NCBI GenBank assembly: GCA_020720565.1
Contig: DYOK01000044.1
Coordinates: forward strand, 5,983-14,750
Source: Acetofilamentum sp.
GTDB taxonomy: Bacteria; Bacteroidota; Bacteroidia; Bacteroidales; JAFGXI01
Length of the DNA stretch: 8,768 nt
Direction of reading: 5' to 3'
Under the pieces are notes generated by a model. It was given only the letters and a program-made list of their open reading frames with translations. It had not been told where the DNA came from and did not search any database. Made by a program: the position numbers and the translations under genes. This document shows positions 1-5,929 of the stretch, one piece after another (position 1 is the stretch's first letter; each line of letters begins with the position of its first letter).

Positions 1-1650
1 GTTATTAACCCCACTTGCAATGGTGAGTCAAACGGAAGTATTTCAATAAGTGTATTGGGCGGTACTCCAAATTATTCTTGTTATTGGACGGGCCCTAATG
101 GATATACAGACGGGCCATCTGGTTTTTCGGTCTCAACTGGAATTTCGGAATTAAGTGCAGGACTCTACCAAGCAACAATAACTGACAGTGGTTCTAATGA
201 CACGGTAGTAAGTTTTACCTTAGTCGACCCACTTCAAATTTCTATAACCATCGGCTCTATAAAACATGCATGTTTTGGAAATAATGATGGCCTTATTAAT
301 ATAATTGCATCAGGTGGTACAGGGAGTTTGTCCTTTGCGTGGAGCAATCAAAACATTTATTCCTCTACAGATGAAGACATTGATTCTTTATCTTCGGGGA
401 TTTATAGTGTGCAAATCGTAGATGCAAACTCTTGCATTTTTGATTCTCTGGGTATTGTTGTAAATAATGTAGATTTTAATGTTGATGTTGAAACAAATCT
501 CCCAACGTGTTACGGTGTTAACAATGGAACTTTGGTTTCGAGTGTTTCTGTCGGTCAATCTCCGTTATATCCGCCTTACACCTACCTATGGGCAAACGGC
601 TCTTCCAACGAAACCTTATCTGGCCTATCAGGATTCGAAAATTACGAAATGCTGAATGTTACCGTTACAGATGCCAATGGTTGTGCAGCTCAAAGCTTTG
701 GTTATTTTAATGGTGGTGTTAACCCAATTCGTATAGAATACAATAAAACATTATCGAATTGTGGCAATGCTGATGGTCAAATAGAAATTACATTTGTTGG
801 TTACGGTTCAGGTCTACCATTTAATAACTTTGATTATCAGTGGAGCAATGGCGACACGGGGCTAGTAATGAGCAATGTTCCTGCAGGCATGCAATCTGTT
901 TTAGTTACTGATACTACTAATGGTTGTAACCACACCGAATATATTTTTATGGAAGACAATACCAGTCTCGAAGTACAAGTAAATGAAGTCTTACCTTCTT
1001 GCAATCAATGCAACAATGGACAGATTAGTTTGGGCTTAAGTTATGGCGAGCCACCTTATACTATTGAATGGAGCAATGGTAATATATCGGAGTATATCGG
1101 AGGCTTATATCCTGGTAATTACTCAGCCACTATCACCGATGCTAATGGATGCCAAAAATCGATTTGTCATTATTTGGGTAACACATACGAGTTATCTGCT
1201 TATGGATCTTCTAACAACACATCTGATTGTGGGCAATCGGATGGTTCTGTTATGGCGTGGGCATCCGACGGTGTAGCACCCTATACATACCTTTGGAGCG
1301 ATCTTGCTGCACAAACCACACAAACGGCTACTGGATTGAGCTCTGGTTTGTATTTTTGTACTGTCACCGATCAAAGTTCCAATACTAAAATTGTAACAAT
1401 TATTGTTTACGACAATAATAGTGATGTATATTTCGAATATGTCAATTCGACCAATGCAATTTGTAATCAAGGCGGAGGCAGTGTCGATTTAAACATTGCT
1501 GGTGGAACGGGGAATTACACATTTTTGTGGAGCAACGGGAGCACAGAACTTGATTTAACCAATGTAGAATCTGGTGAATATTCCGTAGTGGCAGACGATG
1601 GTCATTGTAAAACAGGAGGAACATTTTATGTTAACTCAGACTGGTTGCAA
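1..1650 (+). repeat. Seven tandem SprB-like protein repeats (about 76-85 aa each)
   Basis: Each unit has the pattern (P)xC-x2-6-(N/D)G-x-I/V ... GG/G-x-PY-x-Y-x-WSNG ... L-x-x-G-x-Y-x-V-x-(V/I)-x-D-x-(N)GC. The first Cys of each unit is encoded at about 16, 271, 508, 760, 1000, 1228 and 1462, giving periods of 85, 79, 84, 80, 76 and 78 residues. The units differ a great deal at DNA level, so recent unit duplication is not evident. More units probably lie to the left of the window, because the first visible unit begins right at the edge. Confidence 0.88.
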
Positions 1651-2487
1651 ACTCAAGAGATTTGCTTGGTTACGGTCGATAGTACAACCAACCACAATTT
1701 GGTTGTATGGGAGCCCAATGGACAAATTGGAGTCGAGTACTATAATATATATCGCGACGAATGCGATGGAGGTACCAATTTTATTGGAACAGTAGCTGCT
1801 GACGAAATTACAGTGTTCGAAGATATTAATTCGTTCCCTGCTACCCATTCCTACACCTACTTTTTAACGGCAGCTAATAGTTGCAACAACGAGTCGAACA
1901 ATAGTGCTCCACATAAAACCATTCACCTCGAGGTGAATGTAAATGAAACCAACAACTCGGTACAATTGATGTGGGACGATTACATTGGTTTTGCTAATCC
2001 AATTTTTAAACTCTACCGCAAAACCGTATCACAAGGCTGGCAATTGTTAACCGAAGTTCCCGAATCTCAAATGAGCTATATCGACCCCAACTTTAGCGAC
2101 GATGTCATAAGCTACTCTATTGTGGTGGTTAAACCCGATGCACCTTGCGATGCATGGAATGGCAATCAAAGAGCTAGTGGAGGGCCATATTACCAATCGA
2201 CTTCCAATATCGAAGACGAAGGAATTATCAATCATACTGTTGTTAAAACCATTAAAACTAAGGGGCTAGGTGTATATCCCAATCCTGCAAACGCTATGGT
2301 GACCATATCGGCTAACGCTCCAATAGGAATTTGTGAGATCTACGATATGCAAGGTAAACTGGTTCGTTCGTTCCAAAATATTCAAAAATCGGAATTCCAG
2401 TTAAATACCAATGTGTTAAATGCAGGGGTGTATACTGTAAAAGTTTTTGCCGACGAAGTATATACACAGAAATTGGTGGTGGAATAA
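1..2487 (+). CDS. SprB-repeat surface protein with T9SS type A sorting domain (5' partial)
   Basis: The frame is open from base 1, so the N-terminus and signal peptide lie outside the window; 828 codons are visible and TAA is at 2485-2487. An internal TTG at 55 is not the start, because the repeat pattern already begins at base 1 (NPTCNGESNG). Seven degenerate SprB-like repeats fill about 1-1650. Two fibronectin-III-like beta-sandwich regions follow (about 1657-1929 and 1930-2169), with patterns such as YYNIYRDE and FKLYRK. A C-terminal domain with YPNPA and final KLVVE is the family hallmark of T9SS type A cargo, which is carried across the outer membrane and anchored or released after cleavage. 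SprB-family proteins are gliding or attachment adhesins in Flavobacteriia; that role is inferred here. Many Cys residues sit at repeat boundaries, and the protein is Asn/Ser/Thr-rich. Family placement is sure, the specific function unknown. Confidence 0.93.
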   Translation, partial: VINPTCNGESNGSISISVLGGTPNYSCYWTGPNGYTDGPSGFSVSTGISELSAGLYQATITDSGSNDTVVSFTLVDPLQISITIGSIKHACFGNNDGLINIIASGGTGSLSFAWSNQNIYSSTDEDIDSLSSGIYSVQIVDANSCIFDSLGIVVNNVDFNVDVETNLPTCYGVNNGTLVSSVSVGQSPLYPPYTYLWANGSSNETLSGLSGFENYEMLNVTVTDANGCAAQSFGYFNGGVNPIRIEYNKTLSNCGNADGQIEITFVGYGSGLPFNNFDYQWSNGDTGLVMSNVPAGMQSVLVTDTTNGCNHTEYIFMEDNTSLEVQVNEVLPSCNQCNNGQISLGLSYGEPPYTIEWSNGNISEYIGGLYPGNYSATITDANGCQKSICHYLGNTYELSAYGSSNNTSDCGQSDGSVMAWASDGVAPYTYLWSDLAAQTTQTATGLSSGLYFCTVTDQSSNTKIVTIIVYDNNSDVYFEYVNSTNAICNQGGGSVDLNIAGGTGNYTFLWSNGSTELDLTNVESGEYSVVADDGHCKTGGTFYVNSDWLQTQEICLVTVDSTTNHNLVVWEPNGQIGVEYYNIYRDECDGGTNFIGTVAADEITVFEDINSFPATHSYTYFLTAANSCNNESNNSAPHKTIHLEVNVNETNNSVQLMWDDYIGFANPIFKLYRKTVSQGWQLLTEVPESQMSYIDPNFSDDVISYSIVVVKPDAPCDAWNGNQRASGGPYYQSTSNIEDEGIINHTVVKTIKTKGLGVYPNPANAMVTISANAPIGICEIYDMQGKLVRSFQNIQKSEFQLNTNVLNAGVYTVKVFADEVYTQKLVVE
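2260..2484 (+). other. T9SS type A C-terminal sorting domain within the adhesin
   Basis: About 75 C-terminal residues begin near GVYPNPANAMVTI, continue with EIYDMQGKLV and end GVYTVKVFADE...KLVVE. This is the usual order of the type A sorting domain: a YPNPA-type strand, a central (Y)D-x-x-G-(K/R) turn, then a G-x-Y-x-(V/L)-(K/R)-(V/I) strand and a KL-(V/I)-(V/I) ending. Family knowledge: the domain targets the protein to the Por/Gld T9SS machinery and is removed on export. It shows that the organism has a T9SS. Confidence 0.92.
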
Positions 2488-2520
2488 AGTAAGGGATTTG
2501 AATTCCTACTATTTACGACA

Positions 2521-2557
2521 AAAAAATGCAGTGCTTTTGTTAAGCACTGCATTTTTT
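2521..2557. terminator. Bidirectional rho-independent terminator
   Basis: A 16-bp perfect stem (2521-2536 with 2542-2557) has a TTGTT loop. It is A-rich on one flank and T-rich on the other, so it can end transcripts on both strands. It lies between the convergent adhesin gene (ending 2487) and the minus-strand STAS-like gene (ending 2580). Confidence 0.93.
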
Positions 2558-2579
2558 ATTTTGTGAAAGGAGATAAAGT

Positions 2580-2987
2580 TTACGCTTTCATCATCCATTC
2601 GATGGCTTCGTCGCGAGAGCTAAAAAATTTGAACTGTAGGCCATACTTTTTTGTAAAGTTCATGATGTTGTTAAGGTAATATTTTTGGAACACATTACCA
2701 TCAAAAACTACAGCACCTTTTTTTAAACCGCTCGACACAGCACTTGGAATGACCACATCTTGGAACCATTTTCTATATTCTGGCGAAACGACACCTTGCA
2801 TCCGAATATCGGACATGTAGTTTGTAATTTGCCCTTTTTTTTGTGCCATTAAATTGGTACACGAATTAAAGATGTCTTGATACTCTTGAAATGAAATGGT
2901 TTTTACTTTTTTCCAATTAACTTGGACTAAATGGTGCTCTTGGTCGTATTGGGCTGCACCAACCTCATTTTCGTAAAATGTCAACAT
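2580..2987 (-). CDS. STAS/SpoIIAA-like small cytoplasmic protein
   Basis: This 135-residue soluble protein has no signal peptide or membrane segment. I start it at the ATG at 2987 (MLTFYENEVG). A longer frame from a TTG at 3023 would add 12 residues, but it overlaps the likely promoter. The alternating beta/alpha pattern (HHLVQVNWKKV, a helix at about 33-49, then NYMSDIRMQGVVSPE, AVVFDG, QFKFFSSRDEAIEWM) resembles the STAS/SpoIIAA-like single-domain proteins common in Bacteroidota. The D60-x-R pattern followed by G and SPE, and a final strand plus a 'DEA-IEW' helix, are typical of that group. Classical STAS proteins act as anti-anti-sigma factors and carry a phosphorylatable Ser, but no obvious DSSG-type motif is visible, so a partner-switch role is not supported. 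It stands alone, convergent with the adhesin. Fold assignment is moderate, function unknown. Confidence 0.8.
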   Translation of the reverse strand: MLTFYENEVGAAQYDQEHHLVQVNWKKVKTISFQEYQDIFNSCTNLMAQKKGQITNYMSDIRMQGVVSPEYRKWFQDVVIPSAVSSGLKKGAVVFDGNVFQKYYLNNIMNFTKKYGLQFKFFSSRDEAIEWMMKA

Positions 2988-3009
2988 TGTAGTGTGGATT
3001 TGTTTGGGG

Positions 3010-3017
3010 TAAAGATA
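3010..3017 (-). promoter_or_regulatory. Possible -7 box for the STAS-like gene
   Basis: On the minus strand the bases read TATCTTTA, seven of eight matches to the Bacteroidota TAnnTTTG element, 22 bp before the ATG at 2987. The expected -33 TTG is only approximated (a TTC about 19 bp upstream). This would give a short 5' leader and supports the ATG start over the upstream TTG. Confidence 0.35.
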
Positions 3018-3110
3018 AAGCAATAGTGAGATGAAAGAAACTAATCACGACTTTGTTTGACAAATGTTTTTTTGTAATTGATGAATGATATGTTTTTGAT
3101 TTGTATCAAT

Positions 3111-3140
3111 AAAAAAGCCTTTCGAATGAAAGGCTTTTTT
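3111..3140 (-). terminator. Rho-independent terminator of the trans-sulfuration gene
   Basis: A 13-bp perfect stem (3111-3123 with 3128-3140) has a GAAT loop on the plus strand and six T residues at its end in either direction. It lies 24 bp beyond the stop codon of the minus-strand trans-sulfuration gene, so it terminates that transcript before the STAS-like gene. Confidence 0.9.
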
Positions 3141-3164
3141 ACGTACTGAAATTATAGTGTATTA

Positions 3165-4349
3165 TTATGGTATTCGATTCAACGCTTGGTCTAAATCGGC
3201 AATAATATCTTCAACATCTTCAATACCAACAGAGAACCGAACTAATTCGTCAGTAATATCAGCTGCTAATCGGCTTTCTTTCGATAGGCCGGCATGAGTC
3301 ATCGAGGCTGGGTGTTGTATTAAGGTTTCGACCCCACCGAGCGAAACAGCTAACATAGCCAAATGTACGTTATCCATCACAACTTTCCCACCTTCTAAAC
3401 CGCCTTTTACACCAAAACTAATCATGCTACCAGAGCCCTTCATTTGTGCTTGAGCCAATTCGTATTGTGCAAACGATTTTAAACCAGGGTATTTTATCCA
3501 TTCTACTTTAGGGTGTTTTTCGAGGAATTCGGCCACTTTTTGAGCGTTCTCCTGTGCTTTTAGAACTCTTAGTGATAATGTTTTCACGCCTCTAATTACC
3601 AAATAAGCTTGGTGTGGATCCATATTGCCTCCCATATAGGTCATTGTTTTACGAAGTTTAGCATAAACCTCAGGGTCTTTGGCAATAATGGCACCGCCCA
3701 CAATGTCGGCATGTCCATTAATAAACTTGGTCAAAGAGTGTAAAACAATGTCGGCACCAAAATCGATTGGTTTTTGCAGCATTGGGCTAGCAAAAGTATT
3801 ATCGACACAAACCAGTATTTGATGTTTTTTTGCCAATGCACAAGCGGCATGTAAATCGGTAATTTGAATGGTAGGGTTGGCTGGTGTTTCTAAATAGATC
3901 AATTTAGTATTTGGACGAATGGCTTTTACGATATTTTCGATTGACGAAGTGTCAACATAAGTGGACTCTACACCATAACCTGCAAAAATAGATTCCATAG
4001 CCGCTCGGCTTGGACCATAGACTGCACCTGTGCTAATCATATGGTCGCCCGATTTTAAAATAGCAGCATATACCGTAGTAACAGCAGCCATGCCCGACGA
4101 TAAAGCAATCCCTCTGTATCCGTTTTCGAGTTGAGCTAATTTATTTTCAAGTGCATCGATAGTGGGATTTCCAATACGGGTATAAATATATCCATTTTCT
4201 TTTCCAGCAAAAAGATTGGCACCATGGTCGGCGTTTTTAAATGCAAAGGTAGACGTTTGATAAATGGGTGTTACGGCACTACCATATTCGTCGTGAAAGT
4301 CTCCTGCGTGAACCAGTTTGGTATTAAAACCAAGTTTTGTTGTATCCAT
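3165..4349 (-). CDS. Cys/Met-metabolism PLP-dependent trans-sulfuration enzyme (cystathionine gamma-lyase/synthase or methionine gamma-lyase type)
   Basis: At 394 aa it has the usual full length for this family of tetrameric cytoplasmic PLP enzymes, which act on cystathionine, homoserine esters, cysteine or methionine. Visible active-site residues: Tyr56 and Arg58 in YTRIGNP (phosphate binding from the neighbouring subunit), SSGMAA at 85-89, Tyr111 stacking on PLP, Asp183-Asn184, Ser205-x-Thr207-Lys208 (Schiff-base lysine in SLTKFINGH), SLGGVET at 336-342, and Arg371 binding the substrate carboxylate. Overall similarity is closest to methionine gamma-lyases and gamma-lyases. However, the Cys that marks classical methionine gamma-lyase (116 in the Pseudomonas putida enzyme) is Pro113, and that enzyme's Lys240-Asp241 pair aligns with Met-Thr. 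Substrate is therefore left open. It is monocistronic, with its own -7 box, a terminator, and an upstream structured RNA on the same strand. Confidence 0.95.
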   Translation of the reverse strand: MDTTKLGFNTKLVHAGDFHDEYGSAVTPIYQTSTFAFKNADHGANLFAGKENGYIYTRIGNPTIDALENKLAQLENGYRGIALSSGMAAVTTVYAAILKSGDHMISTGAVYGPSRAAMESIFAGYGVESTYVDTSSIENIVKAIRPNTKLIYLETPANPTIQITDLHAACALAKKHQILVCVDNTFASPMLQKPIDFGADIVLHSLTKFINGHADIVGGAIIAKDPEVYAKLRKTMTYMGGNMDPHQAYLVIRGVKTLSLRVLKAQENAQKVAEFLEKHPKVEWIKYPGLKSFAQYELAQAQMKGSGSMISFGVKGGLEGGKVVMDNVHLAMLAVSLGGVETLIQHPASMTHAGLSKESRLAADITDELVRFSVGIEDVEDIIADLDQALNRIP

Positions 4350-4376
4350 TTGATTTGAATTTTTTTAAAATAAGCC

Positions 4377-4384
4377 CAAAGGTA
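4377..4384 (-). promoter_or_regulatory. -7 promoter element of the trans-sulfuration gene
   Basis: The minus strand reads TACCTTTG, a perfect match to TAnnTTTG, 27 bp before the ATG. A CTG about 20 bp upstream could stand in for the -33 TTG. The predicted leader is about 20 nt, A-rich and without a Shine-Dalgarno site. This element lies downstream of the terminator at 4453-4488, so the gene need not depend on read-through from the upstream RNA. Confidence 0.6.
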
Positions 4385-4452
4385 TAAACATTATAGAAAC
4401 CATTCAGTAAAAAAGACATATTATTGAACAGAAATACACATATGTGCAAAAC

Positions 4453-4488
4453 AAAAAAAACAACCCCGCGGAGAGTTGCTTTTTTTTT
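4453..4488 (-). terminator. Orientation-specific rho-independent terminator of the upstream RNA
   Basis: On the minus strand a 15-bp stem forms: seven A-U pairs, a G.U, GCAAC/GGTTG-type core pairs, and a CCGC tetraloop at 4471-4468, followed by a T-run. Three of the pairs are G.U wobbles (4472/4467, 4474/4465, 4479/4460). On the plus strand these become A.C mismatches, so the hairpin is good only for minus-strand transcription. That implies a transcript coming from above 4490. Confidence 0.75.
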
Positions 4489-4552
4489 GCATGTCAGCTT
4501 ACTTGTTATCTATTTGGTTTGACGGACTCGAAAATGATGAAACTTAGTTTGA

Positions 4553-4606
4553 TTAACCCATAAGTTTCTTTTGAAGTAAAAACTGCTGACAAATGCATTC
4601 ATTCAT
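4553..4606 (-). CDS. Tentative 17-codon ORF inside the candidate RNA
   Basis: From ATG at 4606 it reads MNECICQQFLLQKKLMG and then TAA. It starts about 10 nt after the expected transcription start and covers the 5' arm of the RNA's closing stem. Two Cys codons (TGC, TGT) flank an Ile at positions 4-6. No Shine-Dalgarno site is visible, which is normal for this phylum. It may be a leader peptide or a chance ORF; its length alone proves nothing. Confidence 0.2.
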   Translation of the reverse strand: MNECICQQFLLQKKLMG

Positions 4607-4622
4607 TTCAAAAAACACATTA

Positions 4623-4630
4623 CAAAGATA
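4623..4630 (-). promoter_or_regulatory. -7 promoter element of the candidate RNA
   Basis: The minus strand reads TATCTTTG, a perfect TAnnTTTG. The nearest TTG upstream is 23 bp away, a long spacing, so the -33 half is weak. The predicted start is near 4617. Confidence 0.5.
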
Positions 4631-5063
4631 GATTACATATTGCAAACCATTTTCAACAAATCCACACTCGGGTGATATGACTTTGTAAATGGTAAGCTAA
4701 AATGTATAAGTGGTAAAAATTAGGCATATTTGGTTAAAATCGGGTTTTGTACGTTAAAATATACATAAGTACCATTATAACAGATAGATACATCGCTTTA
4801 TTGGTCTATTTTTTTAGTTACGTAAGTCCATAAAGACAATCAGGATGGATATACTCAGGCAATAAGTGGAGTTGTTTTTTGCCGCTTTCGCAACTAAATG
4901 ATTAGTATATGTCATTTTTAGAAAGGCACACGACATTTCCCTAATTCGAACAATTCAAAGAGGGACTTATAAATATGAGGCTATAAAATGAAGGTGTTGA
5001 ACCCAATTATTCAGATATGTTGAAAAATACAAATGCAATCGCACCTTTCATAGGGTTTTTTTG
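4631..5063. other. Gene-free AT-rich stretch
   Basis: No ORF with convincing composition or homology was found on either strand. The longest minus-strand candidate seen, 33 codons at 4814-4915 (starting MTYTNHLVAK), has no recognisable family. Contents: an imperfect GTTG/CAAC hairpin around 4871-4894, and at its right end the interleaved inverted repeats listed at 4988-5070. It separates the divergent minus-strand RNA and the plus-strand CoA-transferase operon, so it must hold the upstream parts of both promoters. Confidence 0.5.
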
Positions 5064-5070
5064 TATTTTT
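4988..5070 (+). repeat. Interleaved inverted repeats at the scoA promoter
   Basis: Three complementary pairs occur in crossing order: 4988-4996 (ATGAAGGTG) with 5042-5051 (CACCTTTCAT, one extra T); 5000-5004 (AACCC) with 5053-5057 (GGGTT); and 5023-5033 (AAAAATACAAA) with 5060-5070. Because they cross, they cannot all form as one simple hairpin. They could be alternative stems, a pseudoknot or operator half-sites. The right arm of the third pair overlaps the -7 box of the CoA-transferase operon. Confidence 0.4.
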
Positions 5071-5071
5071 G
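5064..5071 (+). promoter_or_regulatory. -7 promoter element of the CoA-transferase operon
   Basis: TATTTTTG is a perfect match to TAnnTTTG. The predicted start near 5078 leaves a leader of about 50 nt before the scoA ATG at 5129. No TTG is found at the usual -33 distance, so the call is moderate. Confidence 0.45.
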
Positions 5072-5128
5072 AATCGCTGTAAAAAATGGCTAAATATTAA
5101 ATAGGTCGAAGACCATAAACTATCTCAA

Positions 5129-5821
5129 ATGAATAAAATTGTTAAAAATGCTCAAGAAGCACTCGTCGGACTCGAAAACAACATGACCTTAATGTTGGGC
5201 GGCTTTGGTTTGTGTGGTATTCCGGAAAATACCATTAAAGCTCTTGTCGAGAGTGAAGTTACGGGATTAACTTGTATTTCGAATAATGCAGGTGTCGATG
5301 ACTTTGGACTTGGCTTGTTGTTGCGAAAACATCAGATTAAAAAAATGATTTCGTCTTATGTAGGCGAGAATAAAGAATTCGAACGTCAATTACTTAGCGG
5401 CGAACTCGAAGTAGAGCTCAACCCACAGGGAACTCTGGCCGAGCGAGTTAGAGCCGGAGGTGCGGGTATTCCTGCTTTTTTTGTTCCAGCTGGTTACGGT
5501 ACCGAAGTGGCTGATGGAAAAGAAGTGCGAGAATTTAATGGCAAAATGCATTTGCTCGAACATGCCTTAACCGCCGATTTTTCTATTGTAAAAGCTTGGA
5601 AAGGCGATGCTTACGGCAATTTGGTGTATCGCGACACGGCAAACAATTTTAACAACATGATGGCTGCCGCAGGCAAGATTACCATTGCCGAAGTAGAGGA
5701 GATTGTGCCCGTAGGAAGTATCGACCCCAATCACGTGCATACACCGGGTATTTTTGTTCAAAGAATTTTCCAAGGCGAAAGCTTCGAAAAACGTATCGAA
5801 TTTGTTACCGAGCAAGACTAA
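5129..5821 (+). CDS. scoA: 3-oxoacid CoA-transferase, subunit A
   Basis: 230 aa, the usual length of the alpha subunit of the family I CoA-transferases (ScoA/AtoD/PcaI type). With subunit B it moves CoA from succinyl-CoA (or another acyl-CoA) to acetoacetate or a related 3-oxoacid, in the cytoplasm. Hallmarks: the glycine loop GGFGLCGIPE at 24-33, SNNAGVDDFGLGLLL from 51, SYVGENKEFERQ at 76-87, PQGTLAERVRAGGAGIP at 99-115, and HTPGIFVQR near the C-terminus. It reads very much like Bacillus subtilis ScoA, so the SCOT branch is preferred over AtoD butyrate-type enzymes, but substrate preference cannot be fixed from sequence alone. The ATG start has no Shine-Dalgarno site, and the N-terminus MNKIVKNAQEAL fits the family. 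scoB follows after 108 bp, an unusually wide gap for this pair. Confidence 0.96.
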   Translation: MNKIVKNAQEALVGLENNMTLMLGGFGLCGIPENTIKALVESEVTGLTCISNNAGVDDFGLGLLLRKHQIKKMISSYVGENKEFERQLLSGELEVELNPQGTLAERVRAGGAGIPAFFVPAGYGTEVADGKEVREFNGKMHLLEHALTADFSIVKAWKGDAYGNLVYRDTANNFNNMMAAAGKITIAEVEEIVPVGSIDPNHVHTPGIFVQRIFQGESFEKRIEFVTEQD

Positions 5822-5877
5822 TCGCTCCGATTTGCATATATATTCAACAATCAGCTAATACATTACCGTTTTTTAAT

Positions 5878-5901
5878 GCAACTATTGTGTACAATAGTCG
5901 C
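5878..5901. repeat. Near-perfect palindrome between scoA and scoB
   Basis: Two 8-bp perfect arms (ACTATTGT at 5881-5888, ACAATAGT at 5891-5898) are separated by GT. The flanking GC/GC adds two more pairs beyond one mismatch, which becomes G.U if transcribed from the minus strand. It ends 28 bp before the scoB ATG and is not followed by a T-run, so it is not a terminator. It fits a dimeric regulator's operator or an RNA hairpin with a TGTA tetraloop that tunes subunit expression. Confidence 0.6.
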
Positions 5902-5929
5902 TAAATAAAAATTTTAAAAAGAAAATCAC

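Larger units (their letters stand above)
4453..4617 (-). ncRNA. Candidate structured small RNA of about 165 nt
   Basis: It is bounded upstream by a perfect TAnnTTTG box (4630-4623) and downstream by a minus-strand-specific terminator. The 5' and 3' parts pair: 4596-4593 with 4492-4489, 4590-4585 with 4498-4493, and 4579-4574 with 4504-4499. That is 16 bp in three helices; the 3' arm is continuous and abuts the terminator, while the 5' arm has two small bulges. Inside is a perfect 8-bp hairpin (4568-4561 with 4546-4539, 14-nt loop), whose GGTT could pair with AACC at about 4521-4518. The region between 4538 and 4505 is otherwise open. I do not recognise SAM, cobalamin or other known riboswitch cores, nor SRP, RNase P or tmRNA motifs; a 6S-like RNA is possible but not shown. 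It could be an independent sRNA or a leader of the trans-sulfuration gene. Confidence 0.5.

Noticed and set aside
2991..3004. 14-bp match AACAAATCCACACT shared with 4655-4668 in the opposite orientation
   Set aside because: A match of this length in an AT-rich window of this size is near chance expectation, and the contexts differ.
2988..3023. Twelve-residue N-terminal extension of the STAS-like protein from a TTG
   Set aside because: The extension overlaps the likely -7 box, uses a rarer start codon, and the family fold begins at the ATG at 2987.
4350..4640. SAM or cobalamin riboswitch upstream of the trans-sulfuration gene
   Set aside because: None of the conserved core segments I know for these classes is present; the pairing pattern is different.
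4860..4900. Possible remnant of a transposase or a GTTG/CAAC hairpin
   Set aside because: Only four base pairs with a long loop, and no protein similarity that I could defend in any frame.
4814..4915. 33-codon minus-strand ORF (starts MTYTNHLVAK) in the gene-free stretch
   Set aside because: No recognisable family, no start signal or promoter near it, and ORFs of this size are expected by chance.
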